Assembly: GCA_024742405.1 (NCBI GenBank)
Contig: JANSYP010000004.1
Coordinates: 1-64,000, forward strand
Direction: 5' to 3'
From: Paracoccaceae bacterium
GTDB lineage: Bacteria; Pseudomonadota; Alphaproteobacteria; Rhodobacterales; Rhodobacteraceae
Length of the DNA: 64,000 nt
In this document: in pieces, positions 10,211-18,459 of the stretch
Layout of the letters: the number at the start of each line of letters is the position of its first letter
How positions within the stretch are numbered: the stretch's first letter is position 1
Made by a program: the position numbers and the translations under genes
Notes under the pieces: model-generated
Databases searched by the model: none
Told to the model about the DNA's origin: nothing
The model's input: the letters and a program-made list of their open reading frames with translations, nothing else

Positions 10211-10825
10211 ATGCCCCGTCTTCTGCCCGGCATCCTTGCCATGGCGGCGATTGTCGTCGCCTCCAACATCCTCGTTCAGTTCCTCCTTGGTGACTGGCTC
10301 ACCTGGGGGGCCTTCACCTATCCGCTCGCCTTCTTGGTCACCGACGTGATGAACCGCGTCTACGGTGTCGCCGCCGCCCGCCGTGTCGTGTTCATCGGCT
10401 TTCTCGTGGGTCTGACCTGTTCCTTTGTCGGCACCCAGATCGAAGGGTCATTCGGCCCGCTCGTCACCCTGCGGATCGCGCTCGGCTCCGGCCTGGCCTT
10501 CCTGACCGCGCAACTGCTTGACGTGGCAGTGTTCAACCGTCTGCGCGAGGGCACCTGGTGGCGTGCGCCGCTGGTTTCGACCCTCATCGGGTCGACCTTG
10601 GACACGTTGCTGTTCTTTTCCATCGCCTTCAGCGCTACGCTCGCCTGGATCGATCCCGGCACCGACGTCGCCTGGGCCAACGAGGCAGTGCCCCTCCTTG
10701 GGATCGGCCCGGTCGCGCCGCTCTGGGTGTCGCTCGCCGTGGCCGACTGGGGCGTCAAACTCAGCCTGGCGCTGATCGCGCTGGCGCCATTCAGGGCGAT
10801 CACGGTCCGGCTCGCCCCAAGTTGA
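10211..10825 (+). CDS. yhhQ: Queuosine precursor transporter (YhhQ/VUT family)
   Basis: A 204-residue inner-membrane protein with about six hydrophobic segments. The family core is present: LTWGAFTYPLAFLVTDVMNR near the N-terminus, then AFLTAQLLDVAVFNRLR and STLIGSTLDTLLFFSIAF. YhhQ imports preQ0/preQ1 for queuosine tRNA modification. The ATG at 10211 gives the family N-terminus; the frame open from 10052 overlaps the esterase gene without similarity. It lies 64 nt after the esterase gene and may have its own leader control. Confidence 0.92.
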   Translation: MPRLLPGILAMAAIVVASNILVQFLLGDWLTWGAFTYPLAFLVTDVMNRVYGVAAARRVVFIGFLVGLTCSFVGTQIEGSFGPLVTLRIALGSGLAFLTAQLLDVAVFNRLREGTWWRAPLVSTLIGSTLDTLLFFSIAFSATLAWIDPGTDVAWANEAVPLLGIGPVAPLWVSLAVADWGVKLSLALIALAPFRAITVRLAPS

Positions 10826-10846
10826 CCGGAATGTGACGGTTTTCTT

Positions 10847-11077
10847 TTGACAAACCCGTAAAGCCGGTGAACCGTGAAGGCGTGTTCAACAATCGAAAGG
10901 AGGTGATCCAGTGGTCAGAGAAACATTGGAGCGAGGTGTCGGAACAATTCGGGAGGTTCGCCGCTGAGGCAACCCTCGGTCGTTGGGACCACCGGACCGG
11001 CAGGCGCTGACGGCGCCGCTTGAACGACCCCACCTCCATGACTCTCGAAGGGCCGCTCCGATTGGAGCGGCCCTTTT
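10847..11077 (+). ncRNA. Candidate small transcript with a 16S-complementary segment and tiny ORF
   Basis: A consensus -35 TTGACA is at 10847-10852; the -10 is degenerate (around 10868-10876). At about 10895-10911 the sequence GAAAGGAGGTGATCCAG is the near-full complement of the 16S rRNA 3' end, far longer than a normal Shine-Dalgarno. A GTG at 10911 opens an 18-codon ORF (VVRETLERGVGTIREVRR, stop 10965-10967). A second frame from GTG 10903 gives 35 codons ending at 11010. A strong intrinsic terminator closes the unit. It could be a small RNA, a micropeptide mRNA, or both. No longer gene fits in the 308-nt gap. Confidence 0.45.
11048..11077 (+). terminator. Strong intrinsic terminator
   Basis: A perfect 12-bp stem, AAGGGCCGCTCC paired with GGAGCGGCCCTT around a GATT loop, runs straight into TTTT (11074-11077). 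It ends the small plus-strand unit and may also serve the convergent DUF2799 gene. Confidence 0.9.
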
Positions 11078-11133
11078 GGTGATCGCACACCGCATCAACC
11101 GGTAGCCGTTTGCAGAACGCAGTGGACCGCGGG

Positions 11134-11682
11134 TCAGACCGGATAGTCCGAATACTGGATGCGCTCGAACCTCAGCGCGCGCAGACGGTCCTCAATGCGC
11201 GCCCGCTCGCGACGCAGCTGCCGTCGGTCGCGCAATTCCTCGTCGGAGGCGAAATCGGAGATGTTCCGGATCTGGCTGTTGAGATCGTTGACCTGCGCGC
11301 TGAGCTGACCAATCTGGGTCGACAGTTCGTGATACTGAAGACCGGTAACATTTGCGCGGCTCAGCGCGTCGCGCTCTCCGGCCGGACAGTAGGGTGCCAA
11401 CCGATTGCCGTTGCGGCCGATCTTGTAGGCGTTCTGGGGCGTGCAGTAGCGCTTCAGCCCCTCGGTGCGCCCCGCGCGCCATGCCCTTGCATCGGGCGTG
11501 ATGCCGATCTTGGCGCAAGTCTCGTGATAGGCATTGATCCGGTCCGGCGCGCGACCCGCCGCGCCATCGGCGATGCCGATCCCGCGCCAGTCACCCGCAC
11601 GGCACGCATCCTCTGAAATCGGTTCGCAGGCTGCAAGGAACACCGTTGCGCCGGTCGCGAAAAATAGACACCGAAATAGCAT
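11134..11682 (-). CDS. DUF2799-type lipoprotein
   Basis: A 182-residue lipoprotein with a signal segment and lipobox FLAAC (Cys about residue 19). The central part has the DUF2799 layout: DWRGIGIADGAAGR, then HETCAKIGITPD, then YCTPQNAYKIGRNGN, with paired cysteines. The C-terminal third is a predicted coiled coil rich in Leu, Gln and Arg (LSTQIGQLSAQVNDLNSQIR onward). It is probably anchored in the envelope; function unknown. It faces the small plus-strand transcript unit tail to tail. Confidence 0.85.
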   Translation of the reverse strand: MLFRCLFFATGATVFLAACEPISEDACRAGDWRGIGIADGAAGRAPDRINAYHETCAKIGITPDARAWRAGRTEGLKRYCTPQNAYKIGRNGNRLAPYCPAGERDALSRANVTGLQYHELSTQIGQLSAQVNDLNSQIRNISDFASDEELRDRRQLRRERARIEDRLRALRFERIQYSDYPV

Positions 11683-12108
11683 TGCTCACCTGCAATTCTT
11701 CGAGACGCGGCTTTGCCGGGACCGCAGGATTCCCAGACTGTCCCAGCGGCACGGCCCTCGGCTAAACTGATAGACGGGAATTCAGACGCTTGCGAGCCTT
11801 CGGTGCATGGATCTGAGAACAAGCCGGGGATCAGCCGCGCGCCCGTGAAACGCGTCCGAGTTTCGAGGAGTAAACCGCGCCGACGTGCCACTGCATGAGC
11901 GGCATGTCCTCCGGCAGAAAGGTCGCGCTTGGGGTCATCACAGGAGGGTTGATCACGGGCAGGATGAGCCCCTGACCGGAAACACCGTCATACCGACGAG
12001 AAGCAGAGCGACCTTGGCGATCGTGATTGCCTCCGTCAGCCGATCCACACTCCGGTTTGCGCTGGGTCAGTCGGCAGCGGACCCTTCAGGCCCGATGCCG
12101 CTTCGTGA
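11683..12108. other. Intergenic region between DUF2799 gene and dctP
   Basis: 426 nt without a convincing gene. On the minus strand a stop-free frame ends with a TGA at 11831-11833; its last 46 codons read like protein (for example LPVINPPVMTPSATFLPEDM) with GC-rich third positions. It lacks a good start or Shine-Dalgarno: the only ATG, at 11938, gives 35 codons. It may be a decayed gene end or chance. No terminator is clear after dctP. Confidence 0.3.
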
Positions 12109-13176
12109 TCAGCCCCGCTGGGTCAGGCTCGGCGCGGTGAAGGCGTCGGCATAGGGGATCGCCAGCGCGAGGAAGGCGTCGTAGCTCTCCTTGACCCGGG
12201 CAAATTGCGTGCTCGCGGCGGCCTGCTCTTCCATCACCTCGGCCACGGCGCCCTTAAGCGCGTCGATGACCTCGGGCGGGAAAGTCCGAAACTCGACGCC
12301 GGTTTCCTTGAGCTGAGCAAAGGCCTGGGCGTTGAAGAACTCGAACTGACTGAGCGATTCCGTCACGCAAGCCTCGGCGGCAGAGCGCAGGATCGCCTGC
12401 AGGTCCGGGGTCAGGCTGTCCCACGCATCCTTGTTGACGATCACTTCGAGCGCAGCCGAGGGCTCATGGAAGGCCGGCGCGTAGCAGATGTTCGTGATCT
12501 TGTTCAGCCCGAACGCCTGGTCGAGCATCGGGCCAACCCATTCGGCGGCGTCGATCGCGCCCGACTGGAAGGACGGAAAGATCTCCGGCGGTGGCAGCAG
12601 AACCGCGTTCACGCCGAGCTTGCGCATCGCCTCGCCCCCGAGCCCCGCGATCCGCATGTTCAGCCCCTGGAGATCGGCGACGGAGTTGATCTCCTTGCGG
12701 AACCAACCCGCGGCCTGAACCGAGGAGTTGCCAGAATAGAGCGGGATCAGGTCGCGCTCTGCATAGATCTCATCCCACAACTCCTGACCACCGCCATAGC
12801 GCAGCCAAGCGGCCTGTTCGTTCGCGCTGAGCCCGAACGGCGCGGTGGTAAAGAAGTGCAGCGCCGGGTTCTTGCCCGCGTTGTAATAGGGCGTGGAATG
12901 GCCGATCTCGGCCGTGCCCTGCTGTACGGCATCCTCCACCGCGAAGGGCGGGACCAGATCGCCGCTGCTGAAGATCTTGAGCTGCAACCGCCCCTCGGCC
13001 ATGGCGTTCACCCGCGCGGCAAAGCTGGTCGCATTGGTGCCCACACCCGGCGCATTGGCCGGAAAGGACGTGGGGTACTTCCACTCCATCACGCCCTGGG
13101 CCAGCGCCGGCGTGGCGAGGGCCGCGGGGACCGCGACGGTTGTGGCAGCGGCGGTCAAAATCTCTCTGCGGTTCAT
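12109..13176 (-). CDS. dctP: TRAP transporter substrate-binding protein (DctP/TakP-like)
   Basis: A 355-residue periplasmic solute receptor. The N-terminus MNRREILTAAATTVAVPAAL ends in ALAQ and looks like a twin-arginine-style or ordinary signal peptide. The mature part follows the TakP-like branch (EWKYPTSFPANAP, SSGDLVPPFAVEDAVQQG, EIGHSTPYYNAGKNP, NMRIAGLGGEAMRKLG, GAIDAAEWVGP), which binds 2-oxo acids or lactate in characterised members. The exact ligand cannot be read from sequence. It is the last gene of a dctQ-dctM-dctP set, 28 nt after dctM. Confidence 0.93.
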   Translation of the reverse strand: MNRREILTAAATTVAVPAALATPALAQGVMEWKYPTSFPANAPGVGTNATSFAARVNAMAEGRLQLKIFSSGDLVPPFAVEDAVQQGTAEIGHSTPYYNAGKNPALHFFTTAPFGLSANEQAAWLRYGGGQELWDEIYAERDLIPLYSGNSSVQAAGWFRKEINSVADLQGLNMRIAGLGGEAMRKLGVNAVLLPPPEIFPSFQSGAIDAAEWVGPMLDQAFGLNKITNICYAPAFHEPSAALEVIVNKDAWDSLTPDLQAILRSAAEACVTESLSQFEFFNAQAFAQLKETGVEFRTFPPEVIDALKGAVAEVMEEQAAASTQFARVKESYDAFLALAIPYADAFTAPSLTQRG

Positions 13177-13204
13177 CTAAGGTCAACCTCCCTTGGGTTT
13201 CTTG

Positions 13205-14710
13205 TCAGCCAAACAACACGGAAGGCAGCCAGGTCGCAAGCGGCGGCAACGCCAGAACCAGCGCAAGGGCGGCAAGCTGGATCAGTACGAAGGGCACGAT
13301 AGCGCGGTAGATCTGGGCGGTCGTGATCTCCGGCGGCGCGACGGAGCGGAAATAGAACAGCGCAAAGCCGAAGGGGGGCGTCAGAAAAGACGTTTGCAGG
13401 TTCAGCGCCAGCAGCACCGCGAACCAGACCGGATCGACATGCTGCAGCAGAACCGGCCCGACGATCGGTACGGTAATGAAGACGATCTCGACGAATTCCA
13501 GCACGAACCCGAGCAGGAAGACGACGAGCAGCGTGGCCAGCAGCATGCCGGTCGGTCCACCGGGCAGCGCCGTCAGCAGGTCATGCACGACATCGTCCCC
13601 GCCAAAACCGCGGAACACGAGGCTGAGCATGGAGGCCGCGAGGATGATCCCGAAGATCATGGCCGAGACCTGCACCGTCTGCGCAAAGGCTTCACCGAGT
13701 GCGCCGGTCCGAAACGTGAGCGCCGCGGCGAGTACCAGCGCCACAAGCAGAAGGCCGGTCAGCGCGAAGAGGATCGGGACCGGTGCGATACCCACCAATT
13801 TCAGCGCAACGATGGCGAACCCCGCGGCTGTGCCCGCCGCCAGCACCCATTGCAGCCGTGGGGCCTCCGTCCCTGCGGTCAGAAGCAATGCACCTGCCGC
13901 ACCCACAGCGGCAGCTTCGGTCGGTGTGGCAACACCTGCGAGGATCGCGCCCAGCACGGCCACGATGAGCAGGACCGGCGGCACGATGTCGGCCACCAGC
14001 TTCATCGTGCTGGCCGTGCCGCGATCAGTCGGCGCACGCGGCGTGGCTGGCAGACGCCAGATCACCCAAAGCGCGTAGAAGCCGACCAGCATCGCGCCGG
14101 GCAGGAGCGCGCCGGCAAAGAGATCGCCAATCGTCACCGGATCGGGCGCAAAGTTCCCCGCCGATTGCTGCGCATCCAGATAGGCGTTGGAAATCTGATC
14201 GCCGAGCAGGATGAGCACGATGGAGGGCGGGATGATCTGGCCCAGGGTGCCCGCGGCACAGACCAGACCCGAGGCCAGCCGCTCCGGCACGTTGGCCTGC
14301 AGCAAAGCAGGGAGCGAGATCAGCCCCAGCATCACGATCGTCGCTCCGATGATGCCGGTTGAGGCTGCGATCAACGTGCTGACCAGCAGCACCGACAGCG
14401 CCAGGGCCCGGCCCGAGCCGCCCATGGCCTCGGCTGCCGACAGCAGCATCCTCTCGGCCAGCCGTGAGCGCTCCAGCAGCGTTCCCATGAGCACGAAAAG
14501 CGGCACGGCGATCAACAACCCGTTGCCCATGACGCCAAAGATCCGCTGGGGATAGGCTTGCAGGAAAACCAGATCGAACGCACCGGCGCTCGCTGCAAGT
14601 GCCGCCACTGCGACAGGCACCCCGGCCAGCACCATCATGACCGGCAGCCCGGACAGAATCCCACCCAGAAGTGCCACGCCCAGCGTGATCAGCCAGAGAT
14701 TCTCAACCAT
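13205..14710 (-). CDS. dctM: TRAP transporter large permease DctM
   Basis: A 501-residue permease with about thirteen hydrophobic segments, the sodium-coupled translocation subunit of the TRAP system. Family landmarks include LSGLPVMMVLAGVP near the start, GIIGATIVMLGLISLPALL, CAAGTLGQIIPPSIVLILLG and the second-repeat NLQTSFLTPPFGFALFYFR. It is slightly long for the family, owing to a hydrophobic Ala/Leu-rich central insertion (about 280-330). It overlaps the end of dctQ by 8 nt, indicating coupling. Confidence 0.95.
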   Translation of the reverse strand: MVENLWLITLGVALLGGILSGLPVMMVLAGVPVAVAALAASAGAFDLVFLQAYPQRIFGVMGNGLLIAVPLFVLMGTLLERSRLAERMLLSAAEAMGGSGRALALSVLLVSTLIAASTGIIGATIVMLGLISLPALLQANVPERLASGLVCAAGTLGQIIPPSIVLILLGDQISNAYLDAQQSAGNFAPDPVTIGDLFAGALLPGAMLVGFYALWVIWRLPATPRAPTDRGTASTMKLVADIVPPVLLIVAVLGAILAGVATPTEAAAVGAAGALLLTAGTEAPRLQWVLAAGTAAGFAIVALKLVGIAPVPILFALTGLLLVALVLAAALTFRTGALGEAFAQTVQVSAMIFGIILAASMLSLVFRGFGGDDVVHDLLTALPGGPTGMLLATLLVVFLLGFVLEFVEIVFITVPIVGPVLLQHVDPVWFAVLLALNLQTSFLTPPFGFALFYFRSVAPPEITTAQIYRAIVPFVLIQLAALALVLALPPLATWLPSVLFG

Positions 14711-15191
14711 CGGCAGGTCGCAGGACGCGGGCCACGCCCTGCAGCATCATGAGCGCGCAGGCGATGGGCAGGCAAGTCTTGACCAAAAAGAACCCGGGCA
14801 GCCCGCCGGTCTCGATCGAGCCCTCCCGGATCGACCAGGAGTAGGTGACGTCGGGCCAGACATGCCACAGCGTCAGCCCGAACACCGGGACCAAAAACAA
14901 CACAAGCCCCGCCAGATCGAACCGCGCGCGGGTACGCGGCGTCTGGCCCTCGCGAAAGACGTCCACACGGACATGGGCATCGTCATAGAGTGCGACCGGC
15001 AAGCCCAGCACCACGAGGGCCGCAAAGGCATAGGCGACGGCATCCTGCAGCTCCAGAAAGCCGATACCGAACCCATAGCGCAGGATCACAACGGCAAGCT
15101 GACCAGTCACGATGACCGCAAGAGCCGCGATACAGACGGCGCGGGTCAGCCGGTGCAGGGCGTCGGCGAGCGAGAGAAAGGCGGCGCGCAT
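14703..15191 (-). CDS. dctQ: TRAP transporter small permease DctQ
   Basis: A 162-residue four-helix membrane subunit that pairs with DctM. Typical features are the first helix (AVCIAALAVIVTGQLAVVILRY), FLELQDAVAYAFAALVVLGLP and the conserved DAHVRVDVF segment. The start MRAAFLSLADAL at 15189-15191 has AGGAA 5 nt upstream, better than the open-frame start at 15215. First gene of the TRAP operon; 87 nt separate it from thiX on the same strand. Confidence 0.9.
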   Translation of the reverse strand: MRAAFLSLADALHRLTRAVCIAALAVIVTGQLAVVILRYGFGIGFLELQDAVAYAFAALVVLGLPVALYDDAHVRVDVFREGQTPRTRARFDLAGLVLFLVPVFGLTLWHVWPDVTYSWSIREGSIETGGLPGFFLVKTCLPIACALMMLQGVARVLRPADG

Positions 15192-15278
15192 GGGGATTCC
15201 TGCGATGACACGCACCAGGACGCAAGTGGCGGACAGGTCGCAGCGCCGCGCGGTACTGGCCCGGCGGCACGAAACGCG

Positions 15279-16106
15279 TCAGCTCACGCGGCGCACCAGC
15301 GCATCACACCCCGCCCCAACGACGCGGTAGAGGATCAGCGTCATCGCCACCAGCACCGCAAGGGCGGCGAACATCAGGTCGATCTTGGCGCGGCCATTGG
15401 CAAGCAGCATCAGATAGCCCAGCCCCTGGCTCGCCCCGACCCATTCGCCGATGATCGCGCCGATGGGCGCATAGACGGCGGCCAGACGGAGCCCAGAGGC
15501 GAGCGACGGCAGCGCCGCGGGCAGACGGACATGGAGCAGTACCCGCCAGGGCCGCGCACCCATAACCCGCGCCTGGTCAAGCCAGCCCCGCGGCGTTTGC
15601 ATCAGCCCATCGAAGAAGGCCGAAGCCACAGGAAAATAGATGATCAGCACCGCCATCAGCACCTTGGACCAGAGTCCGTACCCCAGCCAGAGCGTCAGGA
15701 TGGGGGCCAGCGCAAAGACCGGCAGCGCCTGTGTGATCACGAGCACCGGGCGGATGACACGGCGTGCCGCGGGCGACAGCGCCAGCCCCAGCGCGGTCGC
15801 GGCGCCGAGCACCGCACCGATGATCAGCCCGGCTACGACCTCGGTCAGCGTGATCACCGCATGCCCGGCGATCAGACCGGCATTGTCCCAAAGCGCGAAC
15901 GCGACCCGTCCCGGTCCCGGCAGGATGAAAGGCGGCAGATCCGCCGCCCAGACCAGTGCCTGCCAGGCCGCGATCAACCCGATGGCGATCCCGAATCCCG
16001 TCCCGACACGCCCGGTCATGGCAGGGCGGCTGTCGGTGCCGCGCCTGTCATTCACGCGCGCCGGAGTCCGTTGTACGGGATCCGTCGCAGGAGCGTTCTG
16101 GTTCAT
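15279..16106 (-). CDS. thiX: Thiamine-precursor ABC transporter permease ThiX
   Basis: A 275-residue ABC permease of the nitrate/sulfonate/taurine type with about six membrane helices and the EAA loop ARVMGARPWRVLLHVRLPAA. Its start overlaps the thiZ stop by 4 nt (ATGA). It closes the thi operon. With ThiY and ThiZ it should import hydroxymethylpyrimidine or formylaminopyrimidine, breakdown products of thiamine; the neighbours thiD and tenA support that assignment. The first 28 residues are hydrophilic and Pro/Arg-rich; a later ATG at 16019 is an alternative start. Confidence 0.9.
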   Translation of the reverse strand: MNQNAPATDPVQRTPARVNDRRGTDSRPAMTGRVGTGFGIAIGLIAAWQALVWAADLPPFILPGPGRVAFALWDNAGLIAGHAVITLTEVVAGLIIGAVLGAATALGLALSPAARRVIRPVLVITQALPVFALAPILTLWLGYGLWSKVLMAVLIIYFPVASAFFDGLMQTPRGWLDQARVMGARPWRVLLHVRLPAALPSLASGLRLAAVYAPIGAIIGEWVGASQGLGYLMLLANGRAKIDLMFAALAVLVAMTLILYRVVGAGCDALVRRVS

Positions 16107-16825
16107 GCGAGCGCCCGCAGCTCTTGCAGAAGCCGGCCCTGAACGCGCAGCGTCTCCGGATCGTCGACCGCGCGCAACGGTGGGGTGGCCGGGATCTCGG
16201 CGTCGCGCAGCCCGTCGCGCGTCATAAGAAGATTGCGCGCGCCAAGCCGCGTCGCCTCGCCGGGATCATGGGTCACGAGCAGCACGGTGCGCCCGGCCAG
16301 CGCCTCGGCCGCGAGATCCTGCATCTGAGAGCGCGTGCGCGCATCGAGCGCCGAAAAAGGCTCGTCCAGCAGCACGATGGGCCGGTCTTCCATCAGCGTC
16401 CGGGCGAGCGCCACGCGCTGCCGCTGCCCGCCCGAAAGCGCCGCGGGCCGCTTGATCCTGTGCGACCAGAGCCCGAGCCGGTCGAGCAACGCGTCAGAGC
16501 GGGCCCGGTCCGGCGCTTCGCCGCGCAGGCGCGCTCCGAGTGCGACATTTCCCGCTACGTCGAGCCAGGGCATCAACAGGTCCTCCTGCGCCATGTAGGC
16601 GACGCGGGGCGCGACCGGTCCGCCATCCGAAGCGCGGACCGTGCCGTCGAACGCCGCCCCGGTCTCCAGCCCCGCGATCAGCCGCAGGATCGTGGATTTG
16701 CCGACGCCGGAAGGACCCAGCAGGCAGGTCCAGGCCCCGGCCATGACCTCCAGCCGCAGCGGACCGAAGAGCGGCGCGCCGCCGATATCGGCCAGGCCGG
16801 CCAGGGTGACCGATGGCGCAGTCAC
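16103..16825 (-). CDS. thiZ: Thiamine-precursor ABC transporter ATPase ThiZ
   Basis: A 240-residue ABC ATPase with Walker A GPSGVGKST, Q-loop YMAQEDLLMPW, signature LSGGQRQRVALAR, Walker B IVLLDEPFSALD and the H-loop LLVTHDPGEA. It powers the ThiX permease at the inner face of the membrane. It is coupled on both sides by ATGA overlaps, to tenA upstream and thiX downstream. The specific thiamine-precursor role is inferred from the operon. Confidence 0.93.
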   Translation of the reverse strand: MTAPSVTLAGLADIGGAPLFGPLRLEVMAGAWTCLLGPSGVGKSTILRLIAGLETGAAFDGTVRASDGGPVAPRVAYMAQEDLLMPWLDVAGNVALGARLRGEAPDRARSDALLDRLGLWSHRIKRPAALSGGQRQRVALARTLMEDRPIVLLDEPFSALDARTRSQMQDLAAEALAGRTVLLVTHDPGEATRLGARNLLMTRDGLRDAEIPATPPLRAVDDPETLRVQGRLLQELRALA

Positions 16826-17499
16826 CCCGCCGCGAGCCCCATGTCCCAGAACCCGGCCTCCAGTCGCGTGGCGATGCGGAACCGGTTGCAGAGTGCCGTC
16901 CAGCGCGGGCCGTCTTGGGGATTGTCGCCAAGCCGCCGCGCGACCGCCCCGTCGATGAGCGCGCCGACCGCCTCACAGGTCTCCTGATAGTCTGCGCCAC
17001 CATAGGTTTTGATCCAGTCACTATAGGCGCCATGGGTGGCCGCGGGGTCGAGCCGCCGGCCGATCTCGCCATAGCCCAGCACGCAGGGCGCCAGCGCGAC
17101 CAGCAGATCGAGGAAATCCCCGCTATGCCCGGCATCCAGCACATACCGGGTATAGGCGATGTTGGCAGGGTCTTCCTCGGTCGCGAACAGAGTCTCTTCG
17201 TCGAGGCCTTCCTCCGCGCAGAGCCGCAGGTGCAGCTCCATCTCGTCGCAGATCAGCGCCTGCACCGTGTTCGCCGCAATCCGCATCTCGCTCACGGTAT
17301 CGGCCTTTGTCACTGCGAGGGCCCAGGCGCGGGAAAAATGGATCAGGAAGACGTAGTCTTGGCGCAGATAGTGCAGGAAAGCCGCCCGCGGCAGGCTGCC
17401 ATCGGCAAGCTGCGAAACGAACGCATGTTCAACGAACGCGTCCCAATGGACGCCGGCCGAGGCCCGCCAAAGGGGAAATGTGGTCCCATACTGGTTCAT
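16822..17499 (-). CDS. tenA: Aminopyrimidine aminohydrolase / thiaminase II TenA
   Basis: A 225-residue all-helical TenA enzyme, which hydrolyses aminomethyl-pyrimidine to hydroxymethyl-pyrimidine in thiamine salvage. Family motifs: YLRQDYVFLIHFSRAWALAV near residues 44-63 and LAPCVLGYGEIGRRL, containing the catalytic Cys, then the terminal ETRLEAGFWDM-like segment (here RLEAGFWDMGL). It sits between thiY and thiZ with 4-nt overlaps on both sides. That fits a pathway in which imported formylaminopyrimidine is deformylated elsewhere and then deaminated by TenA. Confidence 0.95.
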   Translation of the reverse strand: MNQYGTTFPLWRASAGVHWDAFVEHAFVSQLADGSLPRAAFLHYLRQDYVFLIHFSRAWALAVTKADTVSEMRIAANTVQALICDEMELHLRLCAEEGLDEETLFATEEDPANIAYTRYVLDAGHSGDFLDLLVALAPCVLGYGEIGRRLDPAATHGAYSDWIKTYGGADYQETCEAVGALIDGAVARRLGDNPQDGPRWTALCNRFRIATRLEAGFWDMGLAAG

Positions 17500-18446
17500 T
17501 GCGCCCCCAGATCGATGGCCAGATCGCCCACGGTGCGACGCCCCTCGACCATGCCGGAGGCTTCCAGAAATGCCTCGAAGCGGGCGTAGCGGCCATGGTC
17601 CACCGCGGCAGGCGTCAGCGAAAAGCGCGGCCAGGTGTCGACCCAGGCCATGGCGTTCAGCTCGTCCTGCAACTCGCGCGCGGTGCCCGCGAAGATCTCC
17701 CAGCTGTCTTCGGGGTGGTTGACGATGTAATGGGTCGCCTTCTCGGTGGCAGAGAGGAACCGCCGCAGCATATCGCGGTCCATCGTATCGCGGTTGGCGA
17801 TGTAAATCAGCTCGTCATAGGGCGGCAGGCCTTCTTCCTCGAGATAGAAACAGCGGCCGGGCACGTCCTCGATCTCCATCTGGTTGAGCTCGAAATTGCG
17901 GAACGCACCGATCACGGCATCGACCTGCCCCGCCATCAGCGCGGGCGAGAGCGACCAGTTCACATTGACCAGTTCGATCTCCTCAAGCGTGAGACCGTTC
18001 TGGCGAAGGATCTCGTCCAACAATACCTCTTCGACGCCGGCAACAGAAAACCCCACCTTGCGGCCTTTGAGGTCTGCGATGGTCTGCACCGGACCGTCGG
18101 CGAGCACCAGAAGGCAGTTGAGCGGCGTTGCGACCAGCGTGCCGACCCGGATCAGCGGCAGGCCTTCGGCGACCTGCAGATGCAGCTGGGGCTGGTAGGA
18201 AATCGCCAGATCGGCGCGCCCGGCGGCCACCATCTTGGGCGGGTCGGCCGGATCGGCCGGGGCGATCACCTCGACCTCCAGTCCAACATCCGCGAAGTAG
18301 CCACGTTCCTGAGCGACCAGGATCGGTCCGTGGTCGGGATTGACGAACCAGTCCAGGATCAGGGTCATCTTGTCGATGGTCTGCTCCTGGGCCTGCGCCG
18401 GGAGGGCCAGAAGCGCGGCGATAACAAAGGCAAACAAGCGGGTCAT
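17496..18446 (-). CDS. thiY: Thiamine-precursor ABC transporter substrate-binding protein ThiY
   Basis: A 316-residue NMT1/THI5-like periplasmic receptor. It has a signal peptide (MTRLFAFVIAALLALPAQAQ) then the family start LILDWFVNPDHGPILVAQER and EVEVIAPADPADPPKMVAAG. Members bind N-formyl-4-amino-5-aminomethyl-2-methylpyrimidine. Conserved positions such as GRKVGFSVAGVEE and PPYDELIYIANRD fit. The ATG at 18444-18446 is chosen because it starts the signal peptide; the frame upstream is a thiD shadow. It is 13 nt from thiD and overlaps tenA by 4 nt. Confidence 0.94.
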   Translation of the reverse strand: MTRLFAFVIAALLALPAQAQEQTIDKMTLILDWFVNPDHGPILVAQERGYFADVGLEVEVIAPADPADPPKMVAAGRADLAISYQPQLHLQVAEGLPLIRVGTLVATPLNCLLVLADGPVQTIADLKGRKVGFSVAGVEEVLLDEILRQNGLTLEEIELVNVNWSLSPALMAGQVDAVIGAFRNFELNQMEIEDVPGRCFYLEEEGLPPYDELIYIANRDTMDRDMLRRFLSATEKATHYIVNHPEDSWEIFAGTARELQDELNAMAWVDTWPRFSLTPAAVDHGRYARFEAFLEASGMVEGRRTVGDLAIDLGAQ

Positions 18447-18459
18447 CTCGGGTCTCCGA

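Noticed and set aside
10895-10911. 3' end of a minus-strand 16S rRNA gene
   Set aside because: Only about 17 nt match the complement of the 16S tail; the following sequence diverges at once and no rRNA helix sequence follows.
11885-12154. Plus-strand 89-codon ORF
   Set aside because: No homology, no Shine-Dalgarno, and it runs into the dctP 3' end in antisense.
14637-16142. Plus-strand open frame of 501 codons over dctQ and thiX
   Set aside because: Antisense shadow with very high Arg/Gln/His content, crossing the boundary between two real operons.
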